From Flaccisagitta enflata (Eukaryota; Chaetognatha; Sagittoidea; Aphragmophora), in NCBI GenBank assembly GCA_965153355.1, contig OZ231127.1, positions 83,700,001-83,764,000 on the forward strand: a stretch of 64,000 bases of DNA, written 5' to 3'. Position numbers and translations under genes: made by a program. The number at the start of each line of letters is the position of its first letter. Position 1 is the stretch's first letter. Positions 11,950 to 22,863 of the stretch are shown here, piece after piece. The notes below the pieces were generated by a model, which was not told where the DNA came from, did not search any database, and saw nothing but the letters and a program-made list of their open reading frames with translations.

Positions 11950-12551
11950 CAGTCATGCTTGGATAAATTGCAACTGGATTCTCAAGCCTATTACTCAGTC
12001 GAAAATCTGAAAAACCTAGCAAAATCAAAGATGAAATTGAAGCTTTTAAAAAGATGAAGAGATTGAGACCAAGTAGAGCAAATTTTGTTGATGCATTTAG
12101 ATGGAATGCTGTTTTAAAGAGAAGGACTAAAAAATGGGGAGGAAAATTCATCATAATTGAGCGTTTTTTCCATTGGTGATATTTTTCTTCAAACCTTTGT
12201 TATTTCTAAACGAATGAAGCCACAATGACCAGCAACATTGCATTTGGAAGATTTTTTGCGGAGCTTTGAAATGGTCACGAATATCTTATGGTTTGGGCCC
12301 TTAGTTTGACCAAAACTAGAAGAATAGATAGAGATTAACATGCAATGTCAGTGGTCTCTCTACCTAAATTACCTCATTAGCTTTGCAACCTTAATGCCGT
12401 GCAGAATCTTGATAAATGTTGAAAATGGCGGCGAATTAACTAAATATTGATGCTAACCTGTCAAAAAATGTTCAATTTATACAGTTTGATGCATTAAGTA
12501 TCACTTAATGATCAAATAAAGATCCAGTTGCAATTTATCCAAGCATGACTG
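11950..12551. mobile_element. Non-autonomous Tc1/mariner-like element, 602 bp
   Basis: Perfect ~31-bp inverted ends beginning CAGTCATGCTTGGATAAATT, flanked by TA (11948-11949 and 12552-12553). TA duplication and CAGT ends fit the Tc1/mariner/pogo group. A lysine/arginine-rich open stretch of about 80 codons (11970-12180, plus strand) is not recognisable as a transposase; too short to be autonomous. Confidence 0.92.
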
Positions 12552-12565
12552 TACATCTTACTACA

Positions 12566-12704
12566 GGGGCGTTTCTAGTCACGGTCGCGTTTTAAACGGG
12601 CCACTCGGTCGCTCGCTATGTTCGTTCGCTTGCACGGCTCTCTCCGCTCATTCGCTCCGCAGCACTCTACTTTGCTTCGCTAGCTCCGCTCGCTCGCTCC
12701 ATTT
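12566..12704 (+). mobile_element. CGCTCGCT-type element, truncated copy
   Basis: Begins GGGGCGTTTCTAGTCACGGTCGCG and continues through TAAACGGGCCACTCGGTCGCTCGCTA and CGCTCCGCTCATTCGCTCC, then stops near GCTCGCTCC without the right terminus seen in the ~270-bp copies. Confidence 0.8.
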
Positions 12705-13290
12705 AATGTACTTCAACCTGGAACAGTAATAAAAGATTTTTTACAGTTGAGCTTCACAAGAGTGCATTCCAAGGGACTGAGTACAAAACTATGCAGTATA
12801 GTGAAGCTGCCCTATTGCCAGTACAGAAACAATTAGAAAATCTTTCATGGGAAATTGGATGCCTTATTAGAGGGTGCGCTCTAGCGATGTTCCACTATAG
12901 CTGTAAGCCAAATAATAGTTGGCCAACAAAAAGTATGTCTTTTCAGTCTTTTCATGGTGTATCGTTACAGTTGCAATGATTATTGTACTGGGGTTAAATA
13001 CTCTAAAAAGCATAAAGAGGCAACGTAAGCTACTCTCCCTACGAGGCCTACAAACTATACGATTTGGTAATATTCACACAAGAAGTGTAGCAGTACAATC
13101 ATTTAACTATGACTACACTAGCAAATGATTACAGATATAAATAGAAAGTCATTTACTATAAAAAACGCTAAATTCATGTCTACGCGCGCATTGCAAGAAG
13201 TTTGATGCAAGTTGCAATTTTGTTGCTCAAGTACCGGTTGCGTCTCTTGCAATGTCATTCCTTCTCAGCTTCGCAGCGATGGCTTCAGTC
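12705..13290. other. Anonymous stretch
   Basis: Mixed DNA between the truncated repeat and a CT-rich run. Plus-strand open frames of 62-69 codons are present but carry no recognisable domain; I do not call a gene. Confidence 0.5.
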
Positions 13291-13475
13291 TTTTACCTCC
13301 TGCTCCTCCTCACCTCCTTCTCCATCCTATCCTCCTTCTCTTCCTCCTCTTCCTCTCCCCCAACCACTTCCTCCCCCCCCTTCCCCCACCCCCTTTTTTC
13401 ACTTCGCGTTTCGTTCTCTCATATGTATTTTCCCTCTTTTTATGTTCCCATTCATTTTTCCCCCTTTTCCAAATG
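13291..13475. other. C/T-rich stretch
   Basis: TCCTCC, CTCCTT and CCCCC-rich sequence; open in several frames because stops are rare in such composition. Confidence 0.7.
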
Positions 13476-13599
13476 GAGGGGGATAAAGAAGGGAAGGAAA
13501 GAAAGATAGGGAATAGGTGAGAAGTCATTTCAAAGGAGATGAAGAAAGGGTAAGTAAGACAGGTCGTTACAATGCAGAGGGAAAACGAAGATATATCAA

Positions 13600-13945
13600 A
13601 GGAAGGTAAGTTTTAGGCTAATGGAGAGAGGGCATGAATGGAGGAAGGGGCATCTGCTACTTACAAAAGGAAGGGCAGGAGAGGTGAAGGATGAGTAAGG
13701 GAAAGAATGGAAAAGGGAGGAAAAAATGAAGGCAAGGGAACAAGACGGAGGGCAAAGGCAGGGGTAGGAAGGGCAAGGGAAGGAATGGAAAAGGGAGGAA
13801 AAAAAAAGAGCAAGGGAATAAAACAGAGGGCAAAGGAGGGGCAGGAAGGGCAATGGAAAGAATGGGAAAGGGAGTTAAAAAAGAAGGGCAAGCGAATAAA
13901 ATGGACGGCAAAGGTAGGGCAGGAAGGGCAAGTTATGGAAAGGTT
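13600..13945. repeat. Purine-rich minisatellite, ~80-bp units
   Basis: Three to four units containing GGGCAAGGGAA, GGAATGGAAAAGGGAGG, AAAAAAAGAAGGGCAAG and CAGAGGGCAAAGG. Confidence 0.85.
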
Positions 13946-14062
13946 AACTTAGACACGAGTTGAGGGAAGGAGTTAAGGTTTTGCTAAGGCAGTTAATGAA
14001 GGTCCGAAACCGCGGGGAATTGATGGTCAAATAGTTTCTGGACAGTTTCTAGACGTTTGCGG

Positions 14063-14150
14063 TTTTCAGTCGCGTGCAAAAGACTTGTCTTAGAGGCTAT
14101 GTCCATCCATTTGTCTATGGGTTCGTCGGTCCATTGGTTCTTGATACGTT
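14063..14150 (-). mobile_element. Terminal-hairpin family, fragment (copy 8)
   Basis: GGTTTTCAGTCGCGTGCAAAAGACTTG followed by TTAGAGGCTATGTCCATCCATT and GGTTCGTCGGTCC resembles the hairpin end of subfamily B; the opposite end is not recognisable. Confidence 0.5.
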
Positions 14151-14183
14151 TACATGAGTTGGTCTACTATCGGAATGTAAATG

Positions 14184-14300
14184 TTTGTTTTTTTACATGA
14201 TTGTATGTTTGTATGTTTGTATGTTTGTAAGTTTGTATGTTTGTATGTTTGTATGTTTGTATGTTTGTATGTTTGTATGTTTGTATGTTTGTATCTTTTT
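14184..14300. repeat. (GTATGTTT)n octamer repeat
   Basis: About fourteen copies of TTTGTATG. Confidence 0.95.
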
Positions 14301-14467
14301 GTTTATTGGTTGTTTATTAGTTGTTCTTTGAAAATGGAAATCGGCCTTGCCTCCTCCAATCACACAATGTCTCCTCTATTCCTCTCATTTCTCCTTTTCT
14401 TGCCATGCCTCCTAACTTGATACAATCCATCCTATGTTCATTTCATCACTCACATTCTCTCCCCGCC

Positions 14468-14892
14468 TCCTTTGTTCATGCAATGCCTCCTTTGTTCATG
14501 CAATGCCTACTCTGTTCCTCTCATCTTTTATGTTATTGCCGTAGCTCCTTCATTCTTGCCATGCCTGCTTTGTTCATGCCATGCCTCCTTTGTTCTTCCC
14601 ATGCCTCCTTCATTCTTGCCATGTCTCACTCATTCTTGCTATGTCTCCTTTGTTCATGCTATGGCTTCTTCTTTCTCGCCATGTCCTCTTCGTTCTTGCA
14701 TATGCCTCTTTCATTCTTGCTATGCCTCATTCGTTCTTGCTATGCCTCCTTCGTTCATGCTATGCCTCCTTCCTCACCATGCATTCTTCATTCTTGGATA
14801 TGCCTCTTTCATTCTTGCATATGCCTCTTTCATTCTTGCTATGCCTCCTTCGTTCTTGCTATGCCTCCTTTGTTCTTGCCATGCCTCCTTGC
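14468..14892. repeat. Minisatellite with ATGCCTCCTT unit
   Basis: About twenty units near 21 bp, of the form TTCTTGCTATGCCTCCTTCG. Frames give Cys/Ser/Leu/Phe repeats and are not genes. Confidence 0.9.
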
Positions 14893-15055
14893 CTTTGGTC
14901 ATACTTTCTCTGTTCCCGTCTTGCCTTTTTCCTTCTCTCGTTTGCTATCCTGTTTTGTTTTCTTTTTTTTACTTCTGTTCTATTTTGGTCTTCCGTCTCT
15001 TCACTCTCTTTTGTTATCATTTTCTCTTTCGCAAGATGTCGCCCGTTATTCAAGG

Positions 15056-15312
<257 letters not shown>

Positions 15313-15995
15313 CCGTGTAGCCAATAATGTTGGTAAACAGCCTCTTTCATAGATGCGAAAAAGAAATGAAGGCTCACTGAGCGTAATAAGATTATGTATT
15401 CATTCCCTAATTTGCATATGGCTGTAGATTACGATCTTGCTTTACTAATGAATAAAGCCCAAAGCGAAACAATCGGCACATTCTACAATTATGTAATTCA
15501 AAATGATAAAATGCACAGTGATACTGTGTTTCATGCTCAAGCAAAGGATATCTAATCAAATGGCAACAAACTCTCTGATTACCAAGACTCAATCAGGTGT
15601 AGCACTAAAAGATCTATGAAATTGACGTGCACTTGTGACCGAAATAGAATGGCTGGGCTTGCCCCCTCATGCTGGCAATGCGGCTTATACCGCCATGCTC
15701 AGGACCATTACATTGGCCCAATGCAATGAGGAATTTGAGGGCTAACACTCGGTCAGACGTTGCCTTCAAGGATTGTCTACTGACTGTCCGCCGTGCCTCA
15801 CCATTTTTCTGACTGTTTGAAACCAGTCATTGGTCGATTGGTCGGTTGGTTGTTTGATTGTTTTTTTTTCGTCCCCGTCTCATCCTATTTACTTTTTATG
15901 TATTGCGTTTCTGCTCATATTTCGCTTTTCGTACGTTTTCCATCAAAACATTTCAGGATAGAATTATCTGCAAATGATAAACTCAATCACACACA

Positions 15996-15996
<1 letters not shown>
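15313..15996. other. Anonymous stretch
   Basis: Unassigned mixed DNA, including a GGTCGATTGGTCGGTTGG run (15831-15850). No gene or terminal repeat recognised. Confidence 0.5.

Positions 15997-15998
<2 letters not shown>

Positions 15999-16030
<32 letters not shown>
15999..16030. repeat. Short (CT)n tract
   Basis: Perfect CT run of 32 bp. Confidence 0.95.
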
Positions 16031-16032
<2 letters not shown>

Positions 16033-16402
16033 ATATTCATGAATCACGTTCAGCCTTGATTTATCCAAGCTTGGGAGAGAGGGCGAGAAAGGGACAGAAA
16101 CGGAGACAGAGAAAAAAAGATGAAGAAGGTCTCCTTTGACAACGACATTCCAGTATTCCAGTCGGCGAAAACGAAAACAAAAGCAAAATCCACGACAATA
16201 ACAACGACAATATCAACAAAAACGACAACAACAAAATGAAAGCCCTAAACAAAACAAAAATGAAAAATCGGCGAAGCGAAAGTGAAAGACGAGAACAGAA
16301 TAAAACTTCCTTATTGTGAATTTTGCCTCCGTTTGTTTATCTCTTGAAATCTGAAGGCAAGTGAAAAAGAAAATACTAAAATAAAAGTATATCACAACAA
16401 CG
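16031..16402. other. A-rich anonymous stretch
   Basis: Purine-rich DNA with AACGACAA-type motifs grading into the CAA tract; nothing coding recognised. Confidence 0.5.
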
Positions 16403-16510
<108 letters not shown>

Positions 16511-16570
16511 TGAAATCGGTGATGGCGTTTTATTTCAATGAACATGCGTCAACGGAAAAACAAGATTCGT

Positions 16571-16966
16571 GGCCTCGATATGGTGTTGAATCTGCCTCCT
16601 TGGCCTCGATGTGGCGTTGAATCTGCCTCCTTGGCCTCGATGTGGCATTGAATCTGCCTCCTAGGCCTTGATGTGGCATTGAATCTGCCTCCTTGGTCTA
16701 AATGTGGCGTTGAATCTGCCTCCTTGACCTCGATGTGGCGTTGAATCTGCTTCCTTGGCCTGGATGTGGCGTTGAATCTGCTTCCTTGGCCTCGATGTGG
16801 CATTGAATCTGCCTCCTTGGTCTAAATGTGACCTTGAATCTGCTTCCTTGGCTTTAATGTGGCGTTGAATCTGCCTCCTTGGCCTGGATGTGACGTTGAA
16901 TCTGCCTCCTTGGCCTTGATGTGGCGTTGAATATGCCTTCTTGGCCTTGATGTGGTGTTGAATTTC
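16571..16966. repeat. 31-bp minisatellite
   Basis: About thirteen units of consensus GGCCTCGATGTGGCGTTGAA + TCTGCCTCCTT. Successive GGCCTCG starts at 16571 and 16602 give the 31-bp period. Confidence 0.95.
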
Positions 16967-17019
16967 TTGATCGGCAAATTTCTCCTCAACAAAAACATGT
17001 TAACAGCGACAGGTTTGTA

Positions 17020-17130
17020 TGAATATGAGTTTGTAAATGTATGTATGTATGTATGTTTGTATGTATGTATGTATGTATGTATGTATGTATGTATGTATGT
17101 ATGTATGTATGTATGTATGTATGTATTTCT
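17020..17130. repeat. (ATGT)n microsatellite
   Basis: TATG tetramers with one TTTG interruption. Confidence 0.96.
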
Positions 17131-17550
17131 GTTTGTCTGATTGTTTGTTTTTTTGTTTTTTGTTTTTTGTTTAAACGACTAATGCTGGTTTGAGAAAAAG
17201 TCTTTTATAATGGAAAAAAACGGAGATTTATTCAGACTCTGTGTTGTCACTGTTGTGTAGACAAAATCTGTGGAACAAAAAAGAGTGAGAGAGAAACTGA
17301 GACAAGTAAGGATTGCTTTTACCCAAGAGACATGGAATACAGATTGAGACACAGAAAAAACGAGACACATCCATTTAGAGACAACTTGAAAAAGAGACAG
17401 GCCGGAGATGTGGAAAATTTAGTTGGAACCTCGAGTCCAGAGTTTGGAGGAACTGTCTTTAACGATAAATTGAACTGCTGATGTGTCGGAATGGGTTGAC
17501 AGGGTGATTCAAATGGCAGATGAATTGGTGAGACGCAGGAGGATGGAGAT

Positions 17551-17560
<10 letters not shown>
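17131..17560. other. Anonymous stretch
   Basis: T-rich start (GTTTTTTGTTT) then unassigned DNA with GAGACA-rich segments; no gene seen. Confidence 0.5.

Positions 17561-17616
<56 letters not shown>
17561..17616. repeat. (GA)n tract
   Basis: GA tract with one CA interruption near its left end. Confidence 0.96.
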
Positions 17617-17619
<3 letters not shown>

Positions 17620-17621
17620 TT

Positions 17622-17760
17622 TCACACATATGGGGAATTTTCTCCTCCTACTACTTCTTCTTTTTCTCCGCCCCCCTCCCAGCCCTGCTCCCTCAACTTT
17701 TATCACGAACTACTTAAGCAGGGCAAGGGTACCGATTACCATCTGATGCTTTCGCGACTA
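17622..17760. mobile_element. Palindrome-arm element, deletion derivative (copy f)
   Basis: CATATGGGGAATTTTCTCCTCC resembles the left-arm exit of copy b. It is followed almost at once by GCAGGGCAAGGGTACCGATTACC-ATCTGATGC, the family's one-sided right extension. The tandem units and right arm are missing. Confidence 0.55.
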
Positions 17761-17896
17761 TTTCCTGTTATCACATTATCTGTCTCTGACTATCACTTGA
17801 TCAGCATCCTGGGTTTTGTTACCACTTGATCAGTATCCTGTAATCACGCGATCAACAACGTTATCATGAGATCTGTATCTCTTCTCGATTTTTCGA

Positions 17897-17972
17897 TACC
17901 ATACCATACCATAACATACCATACCATACCATACCATACCATACCATACCATACCATACCATACCATACCAA
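17897..17972. repeat. (CATAC)n pentanucleotide repeat
   Basis: About fifteen ACCAT pentamers with one AACAT variant. Confidence 0.96.
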
Positions 17973-18283
17973 ATCAGCGGTGATTTTGTGGATCACCATT
18001 TTAAGACCGCGGTTTGAGCTTCTTTCCAATATTCTTCTCCTTCTTCCTCTGCTTTTTCTTTTTCTTCTTTTTCTTCTTTTTCTTTTTCTTTTTCTTTTTC
18101 CTTGATCGTTATCTTCAGTTACAGTCTGGGCCGAGCGTGACGGGGACGGTACGGTATGGGACGGGTCCTCAATTATCATAAGTACCTGTATTTACTCATC
18201 TTTGGTTACAACTTCAAAAATACGCTAGACAACCTCACATTTTTAAGGAGGACATATCACTTGGCAGGCTGATGGACAGACAG

Positions 18284-18394
18284 ACAAGGAGATATAAGCA
18301 GATAAGGATAAGGAGATATAAGCAGATAAGGATGAGGAGATATAAGCAGATATAAGCAGATAAGGATAAGGAGATATAAGCAGATATAAGCGGG
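18284..18394. repeat. GATATAAGCAGATAAG minisatellite
   Basis: Units GAGATATAAGCAGATAAG + GATAAG repeated about five times, followed by a poly-T/TTC run (18394-18460). Confidence 0.9.
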
Positions 18395-18460
18395 TTTTTT
18401 TTTTCTTCTTTTTTTTCTTCTTTTTCTTTTTCATCTTCCTCTTCTTTCTTCTTCTTCTTC

Positions 18461-19130
18461 TCAATACCGCTACCGTCACGGCCAAGCAGCCCTTTATCGT
18501 TTTAGAGCAACCCTGCCCTTTTTCCGCAACCGGAACGAACTTCCGGTTTCACGCTGGGGCCAGTAACTGTAACTTACAGTTGACCAATAGATCAGTTATT
18601 GGCGGATTTTCCATTATCGTATGCAGCCAAAAAAAAAAGAAGAGAAAAGCAGGTGGTAGCAGTAATGCGAAAACTAACCATCAACGCCAAAAAAAGCCCA
18701 CCATTACCATAAGACCAACTACCCGAGTCATCTACTACTAACCTGTTCATCTCTTACAAATATTGAAATATCACTTACTCTCTTTCTTATTTTCTTTATG
18801 TATTTCATCTATGACTTGATCACTTTCCTCATACTTATAATCTCACTCACTTTCTTTCTGTCTCTTTCTCGTGGTCTTTCATCTATGAATTGATTACTTA
18901 CCTCATACTAATAATCTCACTCAATCTCTCTCTCTCTTTCTGTCTCCTTCTCGTGGTTTTTCTTGGTCTCGAGAAATGTGGATAATTTGCATCTGCTCCA
19001 GATTACGATGATGACCTATAAAAAGAGTTTGATGGCCCATAAAATAGACTGGCCTCGTGTTGGTAGCGAAGAAGACTCCAAACACGCAGAAGAAGAGGGA
19101 AAGGAAGGAGACATCTAGATCGAGTATGAG
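18461..19130. other. Anonymous stretch with a ~75-bp direct repeat
   Basis: Sequence around TCACTTTCTTTCTGTCTC, TCTCGTGGTCTTTCATCTATGA and CTCATACTTATAATCTCACTCA occurs twice (about 18775-18850 and 18851-18965). The rest is unassigned. Confidence 0.6.
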
Positions 19131-19268
<138 letters not shown>

Positions 19269-19463
19269 TATGAGTCACGCCAGAATTCGTTCGTTTTGGC
19301 AGCGGAATCGCCGAAACGAGTGAACACCAAGACGAAGACGATAACTATTAGTCTATCTCTGTTTCGGTAAATATTTCCAGTTACTTGCTTGTTGCTTAGC
19401 GACTTGTCAGAGAAAGTGTCCGTTTCGAGCTTGCTACTAGCTAGATTCGATAGGTCACTAGGT

Positions 19464-19541
19464 AGCACAGACCACCAAATTCCACCCTGATGGGAAATGA
19501 ATCCTTAACGACACATTATCCCGCTCAAGGCACCTACAGGT
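19464..19541 (+). repeat. Solitary diverged monomer of the 72-bp satellite
   Basis: CACAG-ACCACCAAATTCCACCCTGATGGGAAA, then CCTTAACG-CACATTATCCCGCTCAAGGCACCTACA lines up in order with the 72-bp unit of the 52.2-54.7-kb array (CACAGTC, CACCCTGATGGGAAA, CCTAACGG, TTTATCCCACTAAAGCCACC). A single copy, clearly diverged. Confidence 0.8.
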
Positions 19542-19674
19542 AGTGAGGGAAGGCATATAATCACATATCCTCATTCTCTATGTATCTGAATAACTTAAAT
19601 CTAGTCCTCTTTTGGCCTTTTTATCAGTTCTGCATTTCATTCTCTTATTCTGCTGTGCGCATATCTGCCTGCCT

Positions 19675-19733
19675 GTCTGTCTGTCTGTCCGTCTGTCTCT
19701 CTTTCACCGTCACTCATGACTCATCCACTGCTC

Positions 19734-19790
<57 letters not shown>
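19675..19790. repeat. (GTCT)n then (CT)n compound tract
   Basis: CTGTCTGTCTGTC at 19675-19700, unique sequence, then a perfect CT run at 19736-19788. Confidence 0.92.
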
Positions 19791-19792
<2 letters not shown>

Positions 19793-19878
19793 GCGACATC
19801 TCCATCACCATGAAATATGGGTTTCATGGGGCCTAAAGATTCCGACATTGCTGGAATACAGATGGTCGACATCATCGT

Positions 19879-19900
19879 TTTTTTTTTTTTTTTTTTTTTG
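19879..19900. repeat. Poly-T run
   Basis: About 21 consecutive T residues. Confidence 0.95.
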
Positions 19901-20250
19901 TGGCAGTGGCTCAACGTAAGGTCGGGTAGATTCTCCCCTAGTCACCTGTAAAATATTCTACGACCTGCTTTCACGATTCCCGCCTCCGCTTTATAAGCAA
20001 ATTTGAAACTACCCAAAAAGTGTCAATTCAATACACTTTACCCTTTCTGGTAGACTGTTACTTCCACCTATCTCGTTTTCCCGTTTTCCCTTCCCAAGTT
20101 TCCAATTCCCCCCCCCCCCTCCTTCGCGTTATCCTGCTGCCCTTTTCTTTTTGCTCTCGTTTCTCTGGTATCATCCCATCAATTTTAAAGGAGGAAAGAA
20201 AAGCGATAGAGTTTACAATGTGCATACAATGTATGTCAGTTTGGTATCAA
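19901..20250. other. Anonymous stretch
   Basis: Unassigned mixed DNA with a C-run at 20107-20120; no gene seen. Confidence 0.5.
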
Positions 20251-20254
20251 AAAC

Positions 20255-20385
20255 GACAGAAAAGGAAGGCAGGGATGGAGAGCAAAAATGAAAGGAAAGG
20301 ATGGAATGAAAGGGAAGGACTTTCAAGGGAGGAAAGGAAGGAAAGGAAGAAAAGGAAAGAAATAAAAGGAAAGGATTAAGAATCA
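20255..20385. repeat. Purine-rich degenerate repeat
   Basis: GGAAAGGAAGG and GAAAGGAAA repeats. Confidence 0.75.
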
Positions 20386-20454
20386 GGAGAGAAGACAAGA
20401 AGGTAAAGGACCAGAGGGGATACAAGCACGATTGCGAGAAGACTCAATGAACAG

Positions 20455-20750
20455 AGACAGATAGAGACGATGAGGACAGTAATGATAGTAAATACAGTGT
20501 AGACAGTAAAGACAGTAAAGACAACAAAGACATCAAAGAATAAAAGATATAAAGATTGAGGAAATACAAAGAGGATGGTGAAGACAGATGATAAACCGGA
20601 AGTGAAGAAATTAAGGACAGAAATCAAGGACAGGGGAGGCAAACGAAAGTGAACTCAATGAGGACAGAAAAGACTGTGAAGACAGCAAAGACAGTAACTA
20701 CAGAAAAGACAGTAAAGGCAGCAAAGACAGACAAGACAGTGAGAGTGAGG
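20455..20750. repeat. Degenerate GACAGTAAA minisatellite
   Basis: Short units of 9-12 bp (AAGACAGTAAAG, AAGACAGCAAAG, GAAAAGACAGT) recur irregularly. Confidence 0.75.
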
Positions 20751-20971
20751 CAACTGGGGGACGTTGACAGGGCTAAAGGCGATAAGTTATCAACTTGCCA
20801 AGGCTTTTCTTCCTTTATTCTCTCTCTCTCTCTCTGCCTTACTTTCCATTGTTTTATCTCGGGTTCTCGACACCATGTCCATGATTGCCATTCCAAGTTG
20901 TCTGGTGCCATGCTATGGCAGCTTCCGAGTGGTAAATTCATGGAAACAAAGCTTAAATGTTACATGAGATT

Positions 20972-21240
20972 GGGCGTGTTTCTAGTGACGACCAAAAACG
21001 CGTTTGTTCCCGTGAAACGCGATAACAGTGTGAACACATATTCAAGAATTTCAACTGTCCCACGAGGGAGTGAGCGAAGTGAGTGAGCGAGCCCGTGAAC
21101 GGAGCAAGCGAGCGAAGCGAGCGTAGCGAAGCGGAGCGCTGTGGAGCCAGTGAGCGGAGTGAGCGGTGCGAGCGAACGAACGTAGCGAGCGACCGAGTGG
21201 CCCTTTCAAAACGCGATCGTCTTTGACTAGAAACGCCCCC
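20972..21240 (-). mobile_element. CGCTCGCT-type element with 18-bp TSD
   Basis: 269-bp element with inverted ends GGGCGTGTTTCTAGT and ACTAGAAACGCCCCC, precisely bounded by an 18-bp direct duplication TAAATGTTACATGAGATT (20954-20971 and 21241-21258). Outer parts contain AAACGCG, GTGTGAACACAT and AATTTCAACTGTCCCACGAG; the centre is a GAGCGAGTGAGCGAAGC-type array. No coding capacity. The TSD proves this is a discrete mobile unit. Confidence 0.92.
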
Positions 21241-21535
21241 TAAATGTTACATGAGATTGTCGTTCTTGCCACAAGCGAGGAAGGAATTACCATAGATTGC
21301 GATGTAAATGTAGCTGAAAGGATGTTTCGCTGGTTCGAGCCAAGGTCTAATTGTCCTTCGTTTATCTTTCTGTATTCCGACTTGATTGTTATCGTTTTCA
21401 TATTTTCCATTCTTTCTCCCATCTCGTGTCTCACTTTGAGGCAGCGGTTCCTCAGCATTGACAATGGTTCATAAACACCACGAAAAGCCAGTGCAACCCT
21501 TCCCTTTGAGTAATTGACTTTGTACCTATCCTTTT

Positions 21536-21971
21536 GGGCAGCGACCCCAAAGAGCCGATGTCCTGTAGGACACAGGGGAAAATTTCGAGACGTCCGTCCT
21601 TCCGTCCGTCCGTCCGTCCATCCTTCCGTCCCCTCCTTGGCCATCGGAGCCTCAAGTCAGCTGTCTCAGGCCTGGTTTTGGCCCTCCGAGCCCTCAAATT
21701 AGCCCTTTCAGACCTCAATTTTGCCCTCATATCTGCCCTTAAGACCTCAAATCAGCCCTCCAACCTCAAATTAGCCCTCCAGGCCTCAAATAAACTCTTC
21801 AGGCTTCAACTTTGTCCTCTAGGTCTCAAGCCTGCCCCCAAACCTCAAATCTGCTCTTTTGGACTAAATTCGTCCATCACGACTTCAAATCCGCCTCAGG
21901 ACGTTTCGAAATTCCCCCCTGTGTCCTACAGGACATCGGCCCCTTGGGGCCGCCCTTTGGGGCTGCTGCCC
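21536..21971. mobile_element. Palindrome-arm element, copy c
   Basis: Arms GGGCAGCGACCCCAAAG and CTTTGGGGCTGCTGCCC, continuing inward through GCCGATGTCCTGTAGGACAC to TTTCGAGACGTCC on the left and its complement on the right. A GTCC run sits inside the left arm. About ten units related to CCTCAAATTAGCCCTCCAGA follow. A conserved one-sided extension with GGGCATCGGGAACCGCTGACC continues to about 22050. Confidence 0.85.
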
Positions 21972-22051
21972 TGCTCTCACTCCACTACTTCACTTGATCA
22001 CTGCAAGCAGGGCATCGGGAACCGCTGACCATGTGCGATCCTTGGATGACT

Positions 22052-22353
22052 TGTTATACTATTGTCTTTAAGCTGGTGGCTTGAAGGAGCTGAAGTTCTT
22101 ATGTCCACCCGTGTTGCACCTTACATGTTTGATTCTCATGACCACTGGCTTGTAAAGCTCTGTTCAGGTTTTATGCACCAAAGGTTTGGGGATTGGGTAA
22201 TTTTACTATTTCCTCGAAGTTGTTCAAGATTAGTGCCTGAGGCTCAGGCTGCGCATTGCTTAGTGAGTCTACCGCAATGCTTAAACAACGCCCAAGCAGT
22301 GACTGTAAACAGTGTTTAACCAGCAGCTACACATAGTCGGGTTCTCTGAATGA
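22052..22353. other. Anonymous stretch
   Basis: Unassigned DNA; an 85-codon plus-strand open frame (22062-22319) shows no recognisable motif. Confidence 0.45.
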
Positions 22354-22434
22354 TAGGTACTTAAGTAAGCCTTAAGTAAGTCTCAAGTAAGAAATTTTTA
22401 CTTGAGACTTACTTAAGACTTACTCAAGCACCTA
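22354..22434. repeat. 81-bp hairpin
   Basis: Near-perfect inverted repeat: TAGGTACTTAAGTAAG... against ...CTTACTCAAGCACCTA, arms about 36 bp around AAATTTTT. Each arm contains repeated TTAAGTAAG. Could be a minimal foldback element; no flanking duplication seen. Confidence 0.8.
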
Positions 22435-22863
22435 TTGTGAATATCCTCCAGGTTAATAACCTCCCACCTTATTCCTTTGTAGACAAAGCCAAGACATTCT
22501 TTACACATTTGCTGCTCACCATACTGACTACTACGCGAATAAAAAGAAAAAGCCGCACTTTTGAATGACAATTTATCATATCAAATTTCAAAATAATTAA
22601 ACAAAATCTTAAACCATTCTGAAGATCTCAAAGAGATCTTTCATTTGGCTCCAATTTGGTATTTCTAGCTTTATTCGTTTAGAAATGGCATAAAAAAGAG
22701 TGAAAACATTGCCATTTTCAGTTTTGCAATCCTATTGAAAAAAGAGTATTTTTGCAAAAAAAGAGGTTCACTTTGGCAAGCTCTATCACCTAAATGGTTT
22801 GAGATACAGACCTGAGGTTGGTCTAGAATGGAAGAAAATTTAAAAATCTTTAAAATCAGTAAA

